Shown: positions 17,542 to 28,487, numbered from the stretch's first letter. The stretch: 64,000 nucleotides of DNA from Thermoanaerobacterales bacterium (GCA_012840135.1 DUMA01000022.1:248001-312000), one strand, 5' to 3'. Numbers and translations are program-made. Notes: generated from the letters alone by a model not told the origin.

Positions 17542-18276
17542 CTAATCTGCTTTGATTAACTCTACTGTAATATTGTCTATTCCACCATGCAGATTTGCCT
17601 TATTTATCAACATTTCTGCTGCCGCATCGAGTTCCTGACAGCATACAATACTTTTAATTTCTTCATCCTCCAACATGTTTGTAAGACCATCACTGCACAG
17701 AACAATTATATCATTCTTTTTTATATCGTATTCTAAAAAGTCAGGTGCTATCTCCCTATCGGTGCCCAGGGCTCTTGTGATGATATTTTTCATAGGATGA
17801 GTCTTTGTCTCCTCCATCGTAAGTCTTCCTTCCTCCATAAGCTGCCACACCAGCGAATGATCTCTTGTCAGTTGCGTAATATTACTATTTCTAATTATGT
17901 ATGCCCTGCTGTCCCCCACATGACCTATAAATATTTTTTCTCCAAAGAAAAGAACCATTGTAAGAGTCGTCCCCATCCCGGCCCATTCTTCATGTTCCAT
18001 GGCTGCCCTCAGAATTTTTTTATTCGCTTCCATTATAGAGTTACGTATCATGGCTCTTACCAGGTCTTCATTAAAGTCTCTCGAAAAACGCGCATTTATA
18101 TAATCCGAGACCTCTTTAATCGCCATTTGACTTGCTATTTCGCCACCGCAGTGACCTCCCATGCCGTCGGCTACAATAAAAAGTTCAGGATAATTCCCAT
18201 TTTTTGGAGGAACATAAAAAGCGTCTTCATTGTTGGCTCTTACCCTGCCAACGCATGTCTTTGCAGAGAATATCAT
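17542..18276 (-). CDS. stp: PP2C-family Ser/Thr phosphatase (Stp/PrpC)
   Basis: 244 aa. Metal-binding motifs of PPM phosphatases are in order: RANNEDAF, DGMGGHCGGEIAS, GHVGDSRAYII, LCSDGLTNML and GGIDNITVELI. It reverses phosphorylation by the adjacent PASTA kinase. ATG at 18276 overlaps the rlmN stop by 4 nt, and prkC starts 15 nt downstream, so kinase and phosphatase are made together. Confidence 0.95.
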   Translation of the reverse strand: MIFSAKTCVGRVRANNEDAFYVPPKNGNYPELFIVADGMGGHCGGEIASQMAIKEVSDYINARFSRDFNEDLVRAMIRNSIMEANKKILRAAMEHEEWAGMGTTLTMVLFFGEKIFIGHVGDSRAYIIRNSNITQLTRDHSLVWQLMEEGRLTMEETKTHPMKNIITRALGTDREIAPDFLEYDIKKNDIIVLCSDGLTNMLEDEEIKSIVCCQELDAAAEMLINKANLHGGIDNITVELIKAD

Positions 18277-19313
18277 TCTTTCACCTCGTCCAAAATACTT
18301 CTTCGGAGTTGACCGCAGGCGGCTTCAATATCGGCACCCATTTCTCTTCTTACAGTAGTGGAAATCCCGCTGCTTGACAATATTTTTTCAAAAGCGGCAA
18401 CCCGATCGGGCTTGCTCTTTTCAAAACCTTTCTCTCTTATGGGGTTTAAAGGTATGAGATTTACATGGCACAGCAATCCTTTTAATAGCATTGAAAGCTT
18501 CCGGGCACACTCTTGGGTATCATTTACCTGAGAGATCAGAGCATATTCAAAAGTTATCCGGCGCCTTGTCTTTATTATATAATATTTGCATGCATCTAAC
18601 AATTGTAAAATTGGGTAAATGCGATTTACAGGCATTAGCCTGTTGCGCAGGACATCATCGGGGGCGTGGAGGGAAACCGCCAGTGTTACCGGAATCCCTT
18701 CATCGGCAAGCCTTATTATTTCAGGCACGATACCACATGTGGATACGGTTATTCGCCTGAAACTTATATTAAAAGCCAGAGGTGAATTGAGCAAACTTAG
18801 AAATCTGATGAGTTCATCATAATTTAAAAGGGGCTCCCCGCTGCCCATTATCACAACCCTACTTACTTTCTTCCCGGTGTCTTTTTCGATAGCCAGAACT
18901 TCATCAGCCATTTCTCCACCGCTGAGATTTCTTACCATCCCCCCGATGGTAGAAGCGCAGAAGGCACACCCCATACGGCATCCGACTTGACTTGAAACGC
19001 ATGCACTCACCCCAAAAGAATACTCCATTTTTACTCCTTCCACCATATTGCCATCTTCCAATAAAAAAACATACTTGACAGTTTTATCCAGAGCAGATTC
19101 AAATTTCTTATATATTTTTATCATACTTATGCAGGCTTTATCATTCAGGATTTTTATAAGGCTCTTGGGTAAATCGGTCATAGAATCGAATTGGGTTACG
19201 CCTTTATAAATCCATTTAAAAACCTGCCTGGCTCTGTACGCCGGCTCTCCGAGCGTTGCCATAAATTCTTCCAGTTCCTGCAGCGTTAAACCTTTGAGAT
19301 TTTTCTTAACCAT
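18273..19313 (-). CDS. rlmN: 23S rRNA (adenine(2503)-C(2))-methyltransferase RlmN
   Basis: 346 aa radical-SAM enzyme. The cluster motif is GCRMGCAFCAST (CxxxCxxC), preceded by the methyl-carrying region ACVSSQ, with the catalytic Cys of AACGQLRRS near the C-terminus. It methylates C2 of A2503 in 23S rRNA and A37 of some tRNAs. ATG at 19313 with AAGGAG upstream. Lies 34 nt after rsmB in the long rRNA-modification operon. Confidence 0.96.
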   Translation of the reverse strand: MVKKNLKGLTLQELEEFMATLGEPAYRARQVFKWIYKGVTQFDSMTDLPKSLIKILNDKACISMIKIYKKFESALDKTVKYVFLLEDGNMVEGVKMEYSFGVSACVSSQVGCRMGCAFCASTIGGMVRNLSGGEMADEVLAIEKDTGKKVSRVVIMGSGEPLLNYDELIRFLSLLNSPLAFNISFRRITVSTCGIVPEIIRLADEGIPVTLAVSLHAPDDVLRNRLMPVNRIYPILQLLDACKYYIIKTRRRITFEYALISQVNDTQECARKLSMLLKGLLCHVNLIPLNPIREKGFEKSKPDRVAAFEKILSSSGISTTVRREMGADIEAACGQLRRSILDEVKE

Positions 19314-19347
19314 ATCAGTCTCCTTAAAAAATATTTCTACCTTTTTG

Positions 19348-20700
19348 TTATTTGATTCTTTTCAATCTGGCCACAAAAAATCCGTCGACTCTGTGGGTGT
19401 TGGGATAAAGTTGTATCCATCCGTAGGGCGCTTTCATCTCTTTTGCGAGTTTTTCAGGGAGATATGGTCTCATATCATCATATACGAATTTGTCGTTATC
19501 TTCAAGAAATGTCTTCACAATTTGTTGATTCTCTTCGGGTTCAATGCTACATGTGCTGTAGATCAATATTCCATTCAATTTAACGTATTGCGAACAAGTC
19601 CGCAATATCCTCTGCTGTTCGACAGTTAAGGATTTTATGTCAGTGGGTTTTTTTGACCACTTGATGTCAGGCTTTCTGCGGATTACGCCCATACCTGAAC
19701 AAGGGGCATCTACCAGAACTTTATCGTATCTGTTTTTTTGGGCTTCATCCAACACTCGGGAATCCCTTGCCTGAGCATCCACGATGGAAACTCCCAGGCG
19801 TTTACATGTTTGTTTGATGAGTTCGACACGATGGGGGTGAACATCCCATGCGGTTATACTGCCAATATTTTTCATTATCTGGGCAATATGGGTGGTCTTA
19901 CCTCCCGGGGCGGCAGCTACATCCAGCACCATATCCCCGCTCTGGGCTCCTAGAGCCCTTGAGGCGATCATGGAGCTTTCATCCTGGGGCTGAAAAAGCC
20001 CATCTCTGAAACTTTTCAACCGTTTTAACCTTTGAACGTCTTCTATGTAAAGAGCTTCTTCCAGCATTATGCCGGGTTGTACTTTAATACCTTCACCTTC
20101 AAGAATTGACTTTAATTCTTCTTTATTTGTTTTTAAGGTATTAACCCTGATACATACCTGTGGTTTTTGATTAAAAGCCTCACACAGATCCCGTGTAAAA
20201 TCGAAACCGTACAAATTTATCCATCTTTCTACCATCCACTTTGGAAAGGAATAGTATTTTTCGAGAAACTCCAGAGGCTGGCTGACGGGGTCCGGATATG
20301 CGATGTCCTTCATATTTCTGACTATGTTTCTGAGCACAGCATTTACAAACTTTGCAGCCCCCGGATTTTCCATTTTTTTTGCCAGAGTAACCGACTCGTT
20401 GACCGCTGCAAATTCAGGTATCTTATCCAGGAAAATCAACTGATAAACCCCAATCCTGAGGATGTTTATAACAGGCAGGGTCATCTTTGAAAGTTCAATT
20501 TTTGAAAATTGTGATATTATATAGTCCAGCCTTATCCTGTACTTTAACACGCCATATACCAGTTCGGTCACAAAAGCCCTATCCAGTGCAGGGACGTCAA
20601 AAGTCAAATACTTATTCAGTGCAAGATTGCTGTAAGAGCCTTGCTGGGAATCCATTAATATTCTAATGGCCAATTCTCTGGCATTTTTCAAATTCTTCAA
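19348..20700 (-). CDS. rsmB: 16S rRNA (cytosine(967)-C(5))-methyltransferase RsmB
   Basis: 450 aa. N-terminal NusB-like RNA-binding domain (about 1-140) and C-terminal SAM methyltransferase with VLDVAAAPGGKTTHIAQ, the PCSGMGVIRRKPDIKW motif and the catalytic Cys in IYSTCSIEPEEN. Start TTG at 20700 has AGGAAGGAG very close; TTG at 20691 is an alternative. It overlaps the end of the DUF116 gene by 38 nt at the longest start, indicating coupling. Confidence 0.95.
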   Translation of the reverse strand: MKNLKNARELAIRILMDSQQGSYSNLALNKYLTFDVPALDRAFVTELVYGVLKYRIRLDYIISQFSKIELSKMTLPVINILRIGVYQLIFLDKIPEFAAVNESVTLAKKMENPGAAKFVNAVLRNIVRNMKDIAYPDPVSQPLEFLEKYYSFPKWMVERWINLYGFDFTRDLCEAFNQKPQVCIRVNTLKTNKEELKSILEGEGIKVQPGIMLEEALYIEDVQRLKRLKSFRDGLFQPQDESSMIASRALGAQSGDMVLDVAAAPGGKTTHIAQIMKNIGSITAWDVHPHRVELIKQTCKRLGVSIVDAQARDSRVLDEAQKNRYDKVLVDAPCSGMGVIRRKPDIKWSKKPTDIKSLTVEQQRILRTCSQYVKLNGILIYSTCSIEPEENQQIVKTFLEDNDKFVYDDMRPYLPEKLAKEMKAPYGWIQLYPNTHRVDGFFVARLKRIK

Positions 20701-21493
20701 TACTCCTTCCTGCTTTGCCTTTTAAGAAAAAATCCACCGCTTCAGAAACTCTGTCTACATCCACGCAGGTGTTTTTACACGGACCCTCGGGCCTTACATT
20801 TAATATTCCTATCACAGGCAGGGGATTTGTATCCAGAATGCCTTCGGTCAAATCCCTCTCACATGCAATGGCTACAATAGCCCTCGGTTTATACTCGACT
20901 ACCATCTTGCGTGCAAGAGTCCCGCCGGTAACCACCGCGAGATTTACACCTTTTTGCTGGCTCAGCTTCCATAGCCTGTCTATATCGCAGCGGCCGCAAT
21001 GATGGCAATTTGAAACATCAGTAGTCACTTTATAGGGGCAATCCCATTTTTGGAGGCAGTGGGGTGCCAGTATCAAAATCTTCTTGGAGTCTATATTAAA
21101 AACCCTGCTTTGAGTTAGTTTATTGTTGACCTCAATGTATGAACTTTTTATTATATCCTTTGGTATATGAAGAATTTTACCAATAACCAGCGCCATAGGA
21201 AACAATATATTTATCGACGTATTCATCAGACCCTGCAGTCCGAAAAAAGTCTTTACATGCCAGAGGGTCATAACGACCCCTGTAAGACCAATGCTTACAA
21301 TAAATATAAGTACGCTCAAAAAAGCTACTATAAATAATAGTATATACCTGTACCAGTTTCCGAATTTATTCAAATATATGAATACGCCGACCAGAAGCAT
21401 TAAAACTATAAATGCAATACTGGCGGTAAGCAGCCCGATAAATATCCTTTTTTTAATTCTTATATTCCCTTCCGCAGGTTTAGGCATCTGCAA
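20663..21493 (-). CDS. DUF116 domain-containing membrane protein
   Basis: 276 aa. Two to three N-terminal membrane helices (IFIGLLTASIAFIVLMLLVG, YRYILLFIVAFLSVLIFIVS) followed by a cytosolic DUF116 domain with a cysteine cluster CPYKVTTDVSNCHHCGRCDI and later single Cys residues (ACERDL, GPCKNTCVD), consistent with a metal or Fe-S site. Function is unknown; the gene is consistently found between fmt and rsmB in Clostridia. Start TTG at 21493 has GGGAGA 5 nt upstream; it overlaps the fmt stop by 14 nt. Confidence 0.85.
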   Translation of the reverse strand: MQMPKPAEGNIRIKKRIFIGLLTASIAFIVLMLLVGVFIYLNKFGNWYRYILLFIVAFLSVLIFIVSIGLTGVVMTLWHVKTFFGLQGLMNTSINILFPMALVIGKILHIPKDIIKSSYIEVNNKLTQSRVFNIDSKKILILAPHCLQKWDCPYKVTTDVSNCHHCGRCDIDRLWKLSQQKGVNLAVVTGGTLARKMVVEYKPRAIVAIACERDLTEGILDTNPLPVIGILNVRPEGPCKNTCVDVDRVSEAVDFFLKGKAGRSIEEFEKCQRIGH

Positions 21494-22415
21494 AATTATC
21501 TCCCTCGTTCATGGAGTGTCCTGCTAAATATTCCACAGCAGTCATTCTTTTTTTCCCGGATTCCTGTAAAACTTTTACGAGAAGGCAACCTTCCGAGCAG
21601 CCAACAAGGAAACCTTTTCCTCTTACCGTTCCGCAGTACTTGCCAGGAGAAACCTCAGTTTCCTGAGGAACTGCTTCAGCTTCCCATATCTTAATTTCCT
21701 GGCCTTTTCTTATGGTATACGCTCCCGGCCAGGGGTAAAGTCCTCTTACGAGATTATATATATCTACAGCCCTTTTATTCCAGTCTATCCTGCCATGCTC
21801 CTTTTTGAGTATTGGAGCATAAGTGGCTTTACTGGAGTCCTGGGGGACACGCATGATATTTCCGGCTTTTATCATCTCTATAGACTTCTTCAGCACTTTA
21901 GCGCCAAGCATTGACATTTCTCCGGCCAGATCTTCATAAGTCCATTTACTTTTTATCTCCAGTTGCTCCTGAAGAAATATATCTCCGGTATCGAGGCCCT
22001 CATCCATCCACATAGTTGTAATACCGGTAACATGCTCACCATTTATAATAGACCATTGCATGGGAGCTGCCCCACGGTACTTCGGCAAAAGTGATGCATG
22101 CACGTTTATGCATCCTATAGAAGGAATTTTGAGGACTTGTGGTGGTAGTATTTGACCAAAAGCGGCGACGACAATCAAATCCGGTTTAATAGATGAAAGG
22201 ATCTTTATAAAATGTTCATCCTTGATCTTTTCAGGCTGCAATACCTGAAGTCCTTTTTCAACGGCTATTTTTTTAATCGGTGGAGGAGTAATAATTCGCT
22301 TTCTTCCTACCGGCCTATCGGGCTGTGTAACTACTGCCTGAACATTTACTGTATCTATAAGGGTTTTGAGTGAGGGCACCGCAAACTCAGGCGTTCCCAT
22401 AAAAACTACATTCAT
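21480..22415 (-). CDS. fmt: Methionyl-tRNA formyltransferase
   Basis: 311 aa. MNVVFMGTPEFAVPSL at the start, VVAAFGQILPPQVL, and the folate-binding/catalytic SLLPKYRGAAPMQWSIING (Asn/His/Asp triad region) identify Fmt, which formylates initiator Met-tRNA. The C-terminal OB-like domain is present. It starts 3 nt after def, the usual def-fmt pairing of translation-initiation processing. Confidence 0.97.
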   Translation of the reverse strand: MNVVFMGTPEFAVPSLKTLIDTVNVQAVVTQPDRPVGRKRIITPPPIKKIAVEKGLQVLQPEKIKDEHFIKILSSIKPDLIVVAAFGQILPPQVLKIPSIGCINVHASLLPKYRGAAPMQWSIINGEHVTGITTMWMDEGLDTGDIFLQEQLEIKSKWTYEDLAGEMSMLGAKVLKKSIEMIKAGNIMRVPQDSSKATYAPILKKEHGRIDWNKRAVDIYNLVRGLYPWPGAYTIRKGQEIKIWEAEAVPQETEVSPGKYCGTVRGKGFLVGCSEGCLLVKVLQESGKKRMTAVEYLAGHSMNEGDNFADA

Positions 22416-22417
22416 TG

Positions 22418-22882
22418 TTATCCCTCACTATCAGGTTTTACAAATTTTATTACCTTATCTATAAAAAGTATTCCGTTGAGATGATCTATCTCATGACATA
22501 ATGCCCGGGCCAGCCAATCTTCACCTTCTACCTCGATCCTGTTTCCATTTCTATCAAAAGCTTTTACTTTTACTTTCTTAGGACGTGCAACTTCACCGTT
22601 TACTCCAGGAATGCTGAGGCACCCCTCAACTTCAACAACTTCGCCTTCTTCAAATACTATTTCTGGATTGATAAGTTCTATCAAACCATCACCCACGTCG
22701 ATTACCACTGCTCTTTTCAATATGCCCACCTGAGGTGCTGCAAGACCTACCCCTTTGGCATCCTTCATGGTTTCTGCCATATCCTCGAGCAGTATTTTCA
22801 AATTATCATCAAAAACTGTAACTTCCCGGGCTTTTTTTCTCAATATTTCGTCCCCATATTTGCGTATGTTTCGTATCGCCAT
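22418..22882 (-). CDS. def: Peptide deformylase
   Basis: 154 aa. All three catalytic motifs are intact: [18 protein letters not shown] and [13 protein letters not shown] (Cys and two His ligands of the Fe/Zn). It removes the formyl group from nascent peptides. ATG at 22882 follows AAGGAGA; the frame is open 18 codons further, but that extension overlaps priA and is unlike the family. Confidence 0.97.
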   Translation of the reverse strand: MAIRNIRKYGDEILRKKAREVTVFDDNLKILLEDMAETMKDAKGVGLAAPQVGILKRAVVIDVGDGLIELINPEIVFEEGEVVEVEGCLSIPGVNGEVARPKKVKVKAFDRNGNRIEVEGEDWLARALCHEIDHLNGILFIDKVIKFVKPDSEG

Positions 22883-22905
22883 TGGTCTTTTCTCCTTTTC
22901 GCTGT

Positions 22906-25095
22906 TTATAATAAATCTTGCGGGTCCATATCCCATGCGACTTTAATGCCCCGCTTTTTTTTCATGGATTTCAAACAATCTTCTACTTTAATTAATGTTT
23001 CTACTTTCTTGCTTTTTAATAACACATGATATCGGTAATTGTCTTTCACGCGATATCGCGGTGCCGGAGCAGGGCCATATATGTCAAGCCCATCATTTGT
23101 AATTCCGCACAGCATATTTTTAATTTCCGCAGCATTTTCCTCCACCATGTCTTTTTCCGAACCGGTCAGTATTATATTTAACAGATGGCAGAAAGGTGGA
23201 TAATTGGATTTTCGCCGGTTTTTCAATTCTTCCTGGTAAAATTTTGTTATGTCCTTTTCACACGCTGCTTTAACGGCAAAAGATTCGGGGCAGTACGTTT
23301 GAACCAAAACTTTTCCGGGCAATTCCGCCCTACCAGCCCTGCCTGCCACCTGAGTGATCAATTGAAAAGTCCTTTCCCCGGCCCTGAAGTCGGGCATATT
23401 AAGAGCCGTGTCGGCAGTTATAACCCCCACAAGAGACACTTTTGGAAAATCAAGTCCTTTGGCCACAACCTGAGTCCCTATTAATATCTGGGCGTCTCCT
23501 TTTCTGAAGCTAGATAATATATGCTCCAGAGATCCTTTTTTTGAAATTGTGTCTGCATCTATGCGCAGAGCCTTAACCCCCGGAAAAAGCCGGTACACTT
23601 CCTGCTCTACCTTTTCAGTCCCGGCGCCAAAATAGCGTATATTACTGCTGCCGCAGAGAGGACAGATATCCGGAGCTTTTATATGGTATCCGCAGTAATG
23701 GCATTTTACACTCCTGTCATCAAAATGATATGTGAGCGATATATCGCAGTGAGGACATTTCATCACAAATCCGCAATCGCGGCATATTACAAAAGTGGAA
23801 TGTCCCCGCCGGTTCAAAAAAAGTATGGCCTGCCGTCCGGAAGAAAGAATCTGTTTTATGCTTGCTACGAGTTTTCGACTAAAGATATGGCGGTTTCCAG
23901 CCTTTAATTCTTCCCTCATGTCTACGACTTCCAGTTTTGGAAGAGGCATTCCCGAGGCTCTCCTGGTCATTTTTACAAGCATGTACTCGCCAGAGGCCAC
24001 CTTGTAGTAAGATTCCACCGAAGGGGTAGCACTTCCAAATATAATTTGCGCCTTTTGCATTCTGGCCCTCAGAATGGCCGCAGTTCTTGCATCATAGTAG
24101 GGATGTTCCGCCTGTTTATAAGACGATTCATGCTCCTCATCCACTATAATAAGGCCCAGGTTTTTTACTGGTGCAAAAATTGCGGATCGAGCTCCTATAA
24201 CCACATCCGCCTGACCGTCATATATCCTGTGCCATTCATCAAATCTTTCTCCTGCAGATAGCCTGCTGTGGATGACAGCCACCCTCCCGGGAAATCTCGT
24301 CTGAAAGATCGCCAGCATCTGAGGTGTCAGAGATATTTCTGGAACCAGTATGATGGCTTTTTTGCCCTGATTTATAACCTTTTCTATGGTTCTAATATAC
24401 ACTTCTGTTTTACCACTGCCGGTTACTCCATATAAGAGTACAGGTTTTTTTTGATTATCAAAATTTGCAAATATCTTTTTTAAGGCTAGAGCCTGTTCCT
24501 CTGTAAGGTTCAGCGGTGTCATCAATCTTTCTCCTGCAGGCATCTCTTGTTTCCGGTCTATGATCCTATTACTTTTAATAAGCAATTTTTTTTTAACAAG
24601 CGCAGTTAATGCTGCTTGCACCGAAGAGATAGGCAGGCCGGTTCTTTGAGATATTTCCCGTGCAGAAAGCGCCCCTGATGTCAAAACAAGCTCCCATACC
24701 TTTTTTTGATTTGTTGCCTTATCAGGCAGATTATCTCGAGCAAGGGCTGCGGCGTATATTATTTCCCGTTTCTTGCTTGCCGGGGGTGGAAGCATTAATT
24801 TTAAAAAATCTATCAAAGATGAACCGTAATACACGGCCAGATTCCTGCAAAAACCTATAAACTCTGGAGAAAGTGTTATGGATTCTTTTTTTAATATGTA
24901 TTTCATCTTTACATTTTCTAAAACTTCGCTTCCGTCAGATAAGCCGGTAATTACACCATTTACTCTGGAGCTATTAAAATTTACCTGCACTACATCTCCT
25001 ACATTAACTGCAATATCGTCAGGTATAAGATAACTGTATTCTTTTCTGGCGTCGGGGTGCTTTACATCAACCGCAACCAGTGCTACACCTGGCAA
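22906..25095 (-). CDS. priA: Primosomal protein N' (replication restart helicase PriA)
   Basis: 729 aa. N-terminal DNA-binding domain, Walker [19 protein letters not shown] box ([13 protein letters not shown]) and a zinc-binding insert with eight cysteines ([23 protein letters not shown]). PriA reloads the replisome at collapsed forks. Start TTG at 25095 with GGGGAGGAG upstream. Lies between coaBC and def. Confidence 0.96.
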   Translation of the reverse strand: MPGVALVAVDVKHPDARKEYSYLIPDDIAVNVGDVVQVNFNSSRVNGVITGLSDGSEVLENVKMKYILKKESITLSPEFIGFCRNLAVYYGSSLIDFLKLMLPPPASKKREIIYAAALARDNLPDKATNQKKVWELVLTSGALSAREISQRTGLPISSVQAALTALVKKKLLIKSNRIIDRKQEMPAGERLMTPLNLTEEQALALKKIFANFDNQKKPVLLYGVTGSGKTEVYIRTIEKVINQGKKAIILVPEISLTPQMLAIFQTRFPGRVAVIHSRLSAGERFDEWHRIYDGQADVVIGARSAIFAPVKNLGLIIVDEEHESSYKQAEHPYYDARTAAILRARMQKAQIIFGSATPSVESYYKVASGEYMLVKMTRRASGMPLPKLEVVDMREELKAGNRHIFSRKLVASIKQILSSGRQAILFLNRRGHSTFVICRDCGFVMKCPHCDISLTYHFDDRSVKCHYCGYHIKAPDICPLCGSSNIRYFGAGTEKVEQEVYRLFPGVKALRIDADTISKKGSLEHILSSFRKGDAQILIGTQVVAKGLDFPKVSLVGVITADTALNMPDFRAGERTFQLITQVAGRAGRAELPGKVLVQTYCPESFAVKAACEKDITKFYQEELKNRRKSNYPPFCHLLNIILTGSEKDMVEENAAEIKNMLCGITNDGLDIYGPAPAPRYRVKDNYRYHVLLKSKKVETLIKVEDCLKSMKKKRGIKVAWDMDPQDLL

Positions 25096-25140
25096 AAAAC
25101 TCCTCCCCCTTCAAAAACAAAGGACCGTTCCCTACCGATT

Positions 25141-26337
25141 TCAATTCAAATACGGTAAAACACGGTCAAGGATAGCGTCCGCTACATCCCTTTTTAACAT
25201 CTTGGGCAAAATTTCAGTTCTCCCATCTCTATATATGATCTTGACTATGTTTGTATCCGAGCCGAAACCTGCTCCTTCCTGCGTTACATCATTCAACACT
25301 ATAAAGTCCAGATTTTTTCTTTCCAACTTTTCTTTAGCGTTTTTCTCCGGCTCATCGGTTTCGGCAGCAAACCCTACCAGTACCTGGTGCTGTTTTTTCT
25401 CTCCCAATTCCTGCAGAATATCCGGATTCTTTACCAGTTCAATTACCATCCCGCCGCCTTGTTTTTTAATTTTTCCCGGATTATAATTTTTAGGCCTGAA
25501 ATCAGCCACCGCTGCGGCTTTAATTACGACATGCGCCTGAGTGAAATTTTCCAGAACTGCTTTTTCCATTTCAAGCGCCGTCTCCACGGGTATAAATTTA
25601 TAAAGCCCGGCAGGGGGGTCGATACTTGTCGGACCGGAAATCAACACAACCCGGGCTCCCCTTAAAACAGCTTGCCGGGCCAGAGCATATCCCATTTTGC
25701 CTGATGAATGGTTCGATATGAACCTGACGGGATCCACAGGCTCTCTGGTCGGACCTGCTGTTATCAATACTGTCTTCCCTTTTAAATCCTGTGCCCTGCC
25801 TACAATGCTGTCTACAAACTTTACAATATCCGCCGGCTCTGGAAACCTTCCCTTACCGGTGTAACCGCATGCAAGGAATCCCTCGGCCGGTTTCATAACT
25901 TCAATTCCTGATTCTTTCAGTCTTTGGATGTTCCTTTGGGTGATGGGATGTTCATACATGTGAACATTCATGGCCGGCACCACCACCACTTTTGCCCTGG
26001 TGGCGAGAATCGTGGTAGTTAACATATCATCGGCTATACCGGCGGCAATTTTGGCTATAATATTGGCAGTGGCCGGTGCGATAAGAACCAGATCCGCACG
26101 ATCGGCCAGGGCCACATGTTCTACTTCCCATTTAGATGGTTCCCTAAACATGTCGGTAATAACCTGGTTCTGGGAAAGGACCTGAAAGGTCAGGGGTTTT
26201 ATAAACTCACAGGCAGATTCTGTCATTATGACCTGGACTAAGGCTCCCTGTTTTTTCAATAATCTAACCAGTTCGGCAGATTTATAAGCGGCTATGCTTC
26301 CCGTTACCCCTAAAACCACAAATTTGCCTTCTAACAT
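25141..26337 (-). CDS. coaBC: Bifunctional phosphopantothenoylcysteine decarboxylase/phosphopantothenate-cysteine ligase
   Basis: 398 aa. The CoaC half has the flavodoxin-like start LGVTGSIAAYKSAELV, PAMNVHMYEHP and the catalytic Cys region LACGYTGKGRFPEP. The CoaB half begins near residue 185 with TAGPTREPVDPVRFISNHSSGKMGYALA. Together they carry out two steps of CoA synthesis; coaD, two steps later, is at 8.4 kb. Starts ATG with GAGGTG upstream. Confidence 0.96.
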   Translation of the reverse strand: MLEGKFVVLGVTGSIAAYKSAELVRLLKKQGALVQVIMTESACEFIKPLTFQVLSQNQVITDMFREPSKWEVEHVALADRADLVLIAPATANIIAKIAAGIADDMLTTTILATRAKVVVVPAMNVHMYEHPITQRNIQRLKESGIEVMKPAEGFLACGYTGKGRFPEPADIVKFVDSIVGRAQDLKGKTVLITAGPTREPVDPVRFISNHSSGKMGYALARQAVLRGARVVLISGPTSIDPPAGLYKFIPVETALEMEKAVLENFTQAHVVIKAAAVADFRPKNYNPGKIKKQGGGMVIELVKNPDILQELGEKKQHQVLVGFAAETDEPEKNAKEKLERKNLDFIVLNDVTQEGAGFGSDTNIVKIIYRDGRTEILPKMLKRDVADAILDRVLPYLN

Positions 26338-26349
26338 GAAAACACCTCA

Positions 26350-26556
26350 TCACTTAATTCCGGCTTTAGGTCTTTCTATTTTTATTTTTTCTGCATCTAG
26401 CTCAAACAAAGCGATAGATACGGGCTTCGTGGTTTTTACATCCACAAGTTTCTGAGCCCCCTCTACCAGTTGACGGGCTCTTTTTGCCGCCACCACTGCA
26501 ATGGTGTACCTGCTGTCATATTTACTGCTAAGGGAATCTATAGATGGATACATCAT
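26350..26556 (-). CDS. rpoZ: DNA-directed RNA polymerase subunit omega
   Basis: 68 aa, usual length for Firmicutes omega. MMYPSIDSLSSKYDSRYTIAV followed by AAKRARQLVEGAQ matches the omega core. It aids beta' folding and RNA polymerase assembly. It overlaps the gmk stop by 4 nt and is followed by coaBC, the standard gmk-rpoZ-coaBC order. Confidence 0.94.
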   Translation of the reverse strand: MMYPSIDSLSSKYDSRYTIAVVAAKRARQLVEGAQKLVDVKTTKPVSIALFELDAEKIKIERPKAGIK

Positions 26557-27173
26557 ATATTCTCTTCCCTCCCATTGATAAATTCTAGCAAATCTTTATT
26601 ACGGGACACCCTGCATCTTTCTGCACAAACTATCGACTGCATCGCAAGCAGTGCATTCTCCAGGTTGTCATTGATCACGGTATAATCATACATAAAAATC
26701 GCCTTTAACTCTTCCCGGGCGCTTTTCATGCGGAGATTGACGGAATCTGCAGTTTCGCTACCGCGTTTTACTATGCGGTTCTTCAATTCTTCAAGGTCTG
26801 GGGGAAGGATAAATATAAACACGGCTTCAGGGTAATTCTTTTTAACCTGTGCAGCACCCTGTATGTCTATTTCCAGAATGACATCCCTGCCATCGTTCAT
26901 CTGTTTTTCCACAAACTCTCTGGGCGTGCCGTAATAATTATTATAAACCATTGCCCATTCAAGGAATTCGTTATTTTTTATTCTCTTCTGGAAATCATCG
27001 ACACTGGTGAAAAAATAATTTATCCCCTCTTTTTCCCCTTCCCTAGGAAGCCTTGTAGTAACAGATACAGACAGTGTAAGGTTTTTATCCCTCTTTAATA
27101 AAAGGTTGCATAATGTTCCTTTCCCAGCACCGGATGGACCAGAAACAACTATAAGCATGCCCTGATGTTTCAT
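26553..27173 (-). CDS. gmk: Guanylate kinase
   Basis: 206 aa. P-loop GPSGAGKGTL (residues 11-20), SVTTRLPREGEKEGINYFF (GMP-binding) and EIDIQGAAQVKK are diagnostic. Converts GMP to GDP. It follows remA by 10 nt. Confidence 0.97.
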   Translation of the reverse strand: MKHQGMLIVVSGPSGAGKGTLCNLLLKRDKNLTLSVSVTTRLPREGEKEGINYFFTSVDDFQKRIKNNEFLEWAMVYNNYYGTPREFVEKQMNDGRDVILEIDIQGAAQVKKNYPEAVFIFILPPDLEELKNRIVKRGSETADSVNLRMKSAREELKAIFMYDYTVINDNLENALLAMQSIVCAERCRVSRNKDLLEFINGREENI

Positions 27174-27183
27174 AAAAACCTTC

Positions 27184-27483
27184 CTATTCCTCTACAAATT
27201 CTTCTTCCTCTGCATCGCTTTCTCTTTCAATTTCGTCGCGATCAGCTTCGTCCAGACGGTGCGCCACCGTTTCGGGCTGTACAGCCGACAGGATAACATG
27301 ATCACTATCGGTTATGATTACAGCGCGGGTCCTCCTGCCGTAAGTGGCATCAATGAGCATCCCCCTGTCCCTGGCTTCCTGAATAATCCTTTTAATTGGA
27401 GCCGATTCGGGACTTACAATGGCTATTATACGATTTGCTGAAACAATATTGCCAAATCCAATGTTTACAAGTTTAATCTCCAC
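27184..27483 (-). CDS. remA: Extracellular matrix regulator RemA family (DUF370)
   Basis: 99 aa. The DUF370/RemA core is intact: [29 protein letters not shown] and [23 protein letters not shown]. RemA is a DNA-binding oligomer that activates matrix and osmoprotection genes in B. subtilis. An acidic tail ([19 protein letters not shown]) extends it beyond the usual length of just under 90 aa. Start GTG at 27483 with GGAGG 7 nt upstream. Conserved yicC-remA-gmk order. Confidence 0.92.
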   Translation of the reverse strand: MEIKLVNIGFGNIVSANRIIAIVSPESAPIKRIIQEARDRGMLIDATYGRRTRAVIITDSDHVILSAVQPETVAHRLDEADRDEIERESDAEEEEFVEE

Positions 27484-27502
27484 ACAATTCCCTCCTGATT
27501 TT

Positions 27503-28375
27503 TTACTCTATGTTCTGTACCTGCTCTCTGATTTTTTCAAGTTCGCTTTTTATCTCTATTATTCTCATGGATATGTCATAATCCGGGGACTTTGAAGCTA
27601 TTGTATTGGCCTCACGATACATTTCCTGAATTATAAAATCAGCTTTTTTGCCTACGGAATCATCAACCTGTTCAAGGTTCCTCATCTGCCCGATATGGCT
27701 CTTTAATCTCACAAGCTCCTCGGTTATATTTGACCTTTCCGCAAAAAGTACTACTTCAGCCTCTATTCTATCCCGTTCCAGGGAAATATCCTTTAAAACC
27801 CGCTCAACATTTTGAACAAGCCTTTTTCTATATTCCTCTATCACCGCATCTGTTCTTTTGCTGATGAAATCAACCTTTTCATCTATGATATCCAGCCTGG
27901 CGATGATATCATTCCACAGGGTCTGTCCTTCCATCTCTCTCATAATTATCAAGTTTTTAACCGCCTGATCCAGAGCAGGTTTTAACATCTCCCACAGTTC
28001 CTGTTCCTGTGGCATTTCTTCTTCTATGGAAAAAAGATCCGGCATCATTGATAACAGAGGAAGCGAAACAGGACCTTCAAACCCCGTCTCCTGTTTTATT
28101 TCCATCAATTTATTATAATAGTTCCTGACGGCGGATTTGTCAAATTTTATGTTCATGGGAAGATTTTCACAGGACATATTCACGAAAACATCTACTCTGC
28201 CCCTTGATATTCTCCCCTTAATGAAACTTTTTATTTTTTCTTCCATGAGTAGCCATGCTCTGGGCAGCTTCACAAAAATCTCGAGAAACCTGTGATTTAC
28301 AGATCTAATCTCAACCACCCAGGAAATCTTTCCCGACTGCTCTCCGCGGCCATAACCGGTCATGCTTCTTATCAT
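27503..28375 (-). CDS. yicC: YicC family endoribonuclease-like protein
   Basis: 290 aa. [32 protein letters not shown] and the C-terminal [22 protein letters not shown] with SDYD-like ending are the two conserved ends of YicC/YloC. The E. coli member is an RNase; the activity here is inferred. First gene of the long operon to rpe, about 100 nt after its promoter. Confidence 0.93.
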   Translation of the reverse strand: MIRSMTGYGRGEQSGKISWVVEIRSVNHRFLEIFVKLPRAWLLMEEKIKSFIKGRISRGRVDVFVNMSCENLPMNIKFDKSAVRNYYNKLMEIKQETGFEGPVSLPLLSMMPDLFSIEEEMPQEQELWEMLKPALDQAVKNLIIMREMEGQTLWNDIIARLDIIDEKVDFISKRTDAVIEEYRKRLVQNVERVLKDISLERDRIEAEVVLFAERSNITEELVRLKSHIGQMRNLEQVDDSVGKKADFIIQEMYREANTIASKSPDYDISMRIIEIKSELEKIREQVQNIE

Positions 28376-28487
28376 AAAAATTCCTTTCCTTTAAATTAAC
28401 TAGAAAAATAGTCATTCGGTTTATTCATTCATGTAAACTTCATATTTCAAGACCACCCTCGCATTTTCTTCCAAAATCGTTAAAAAT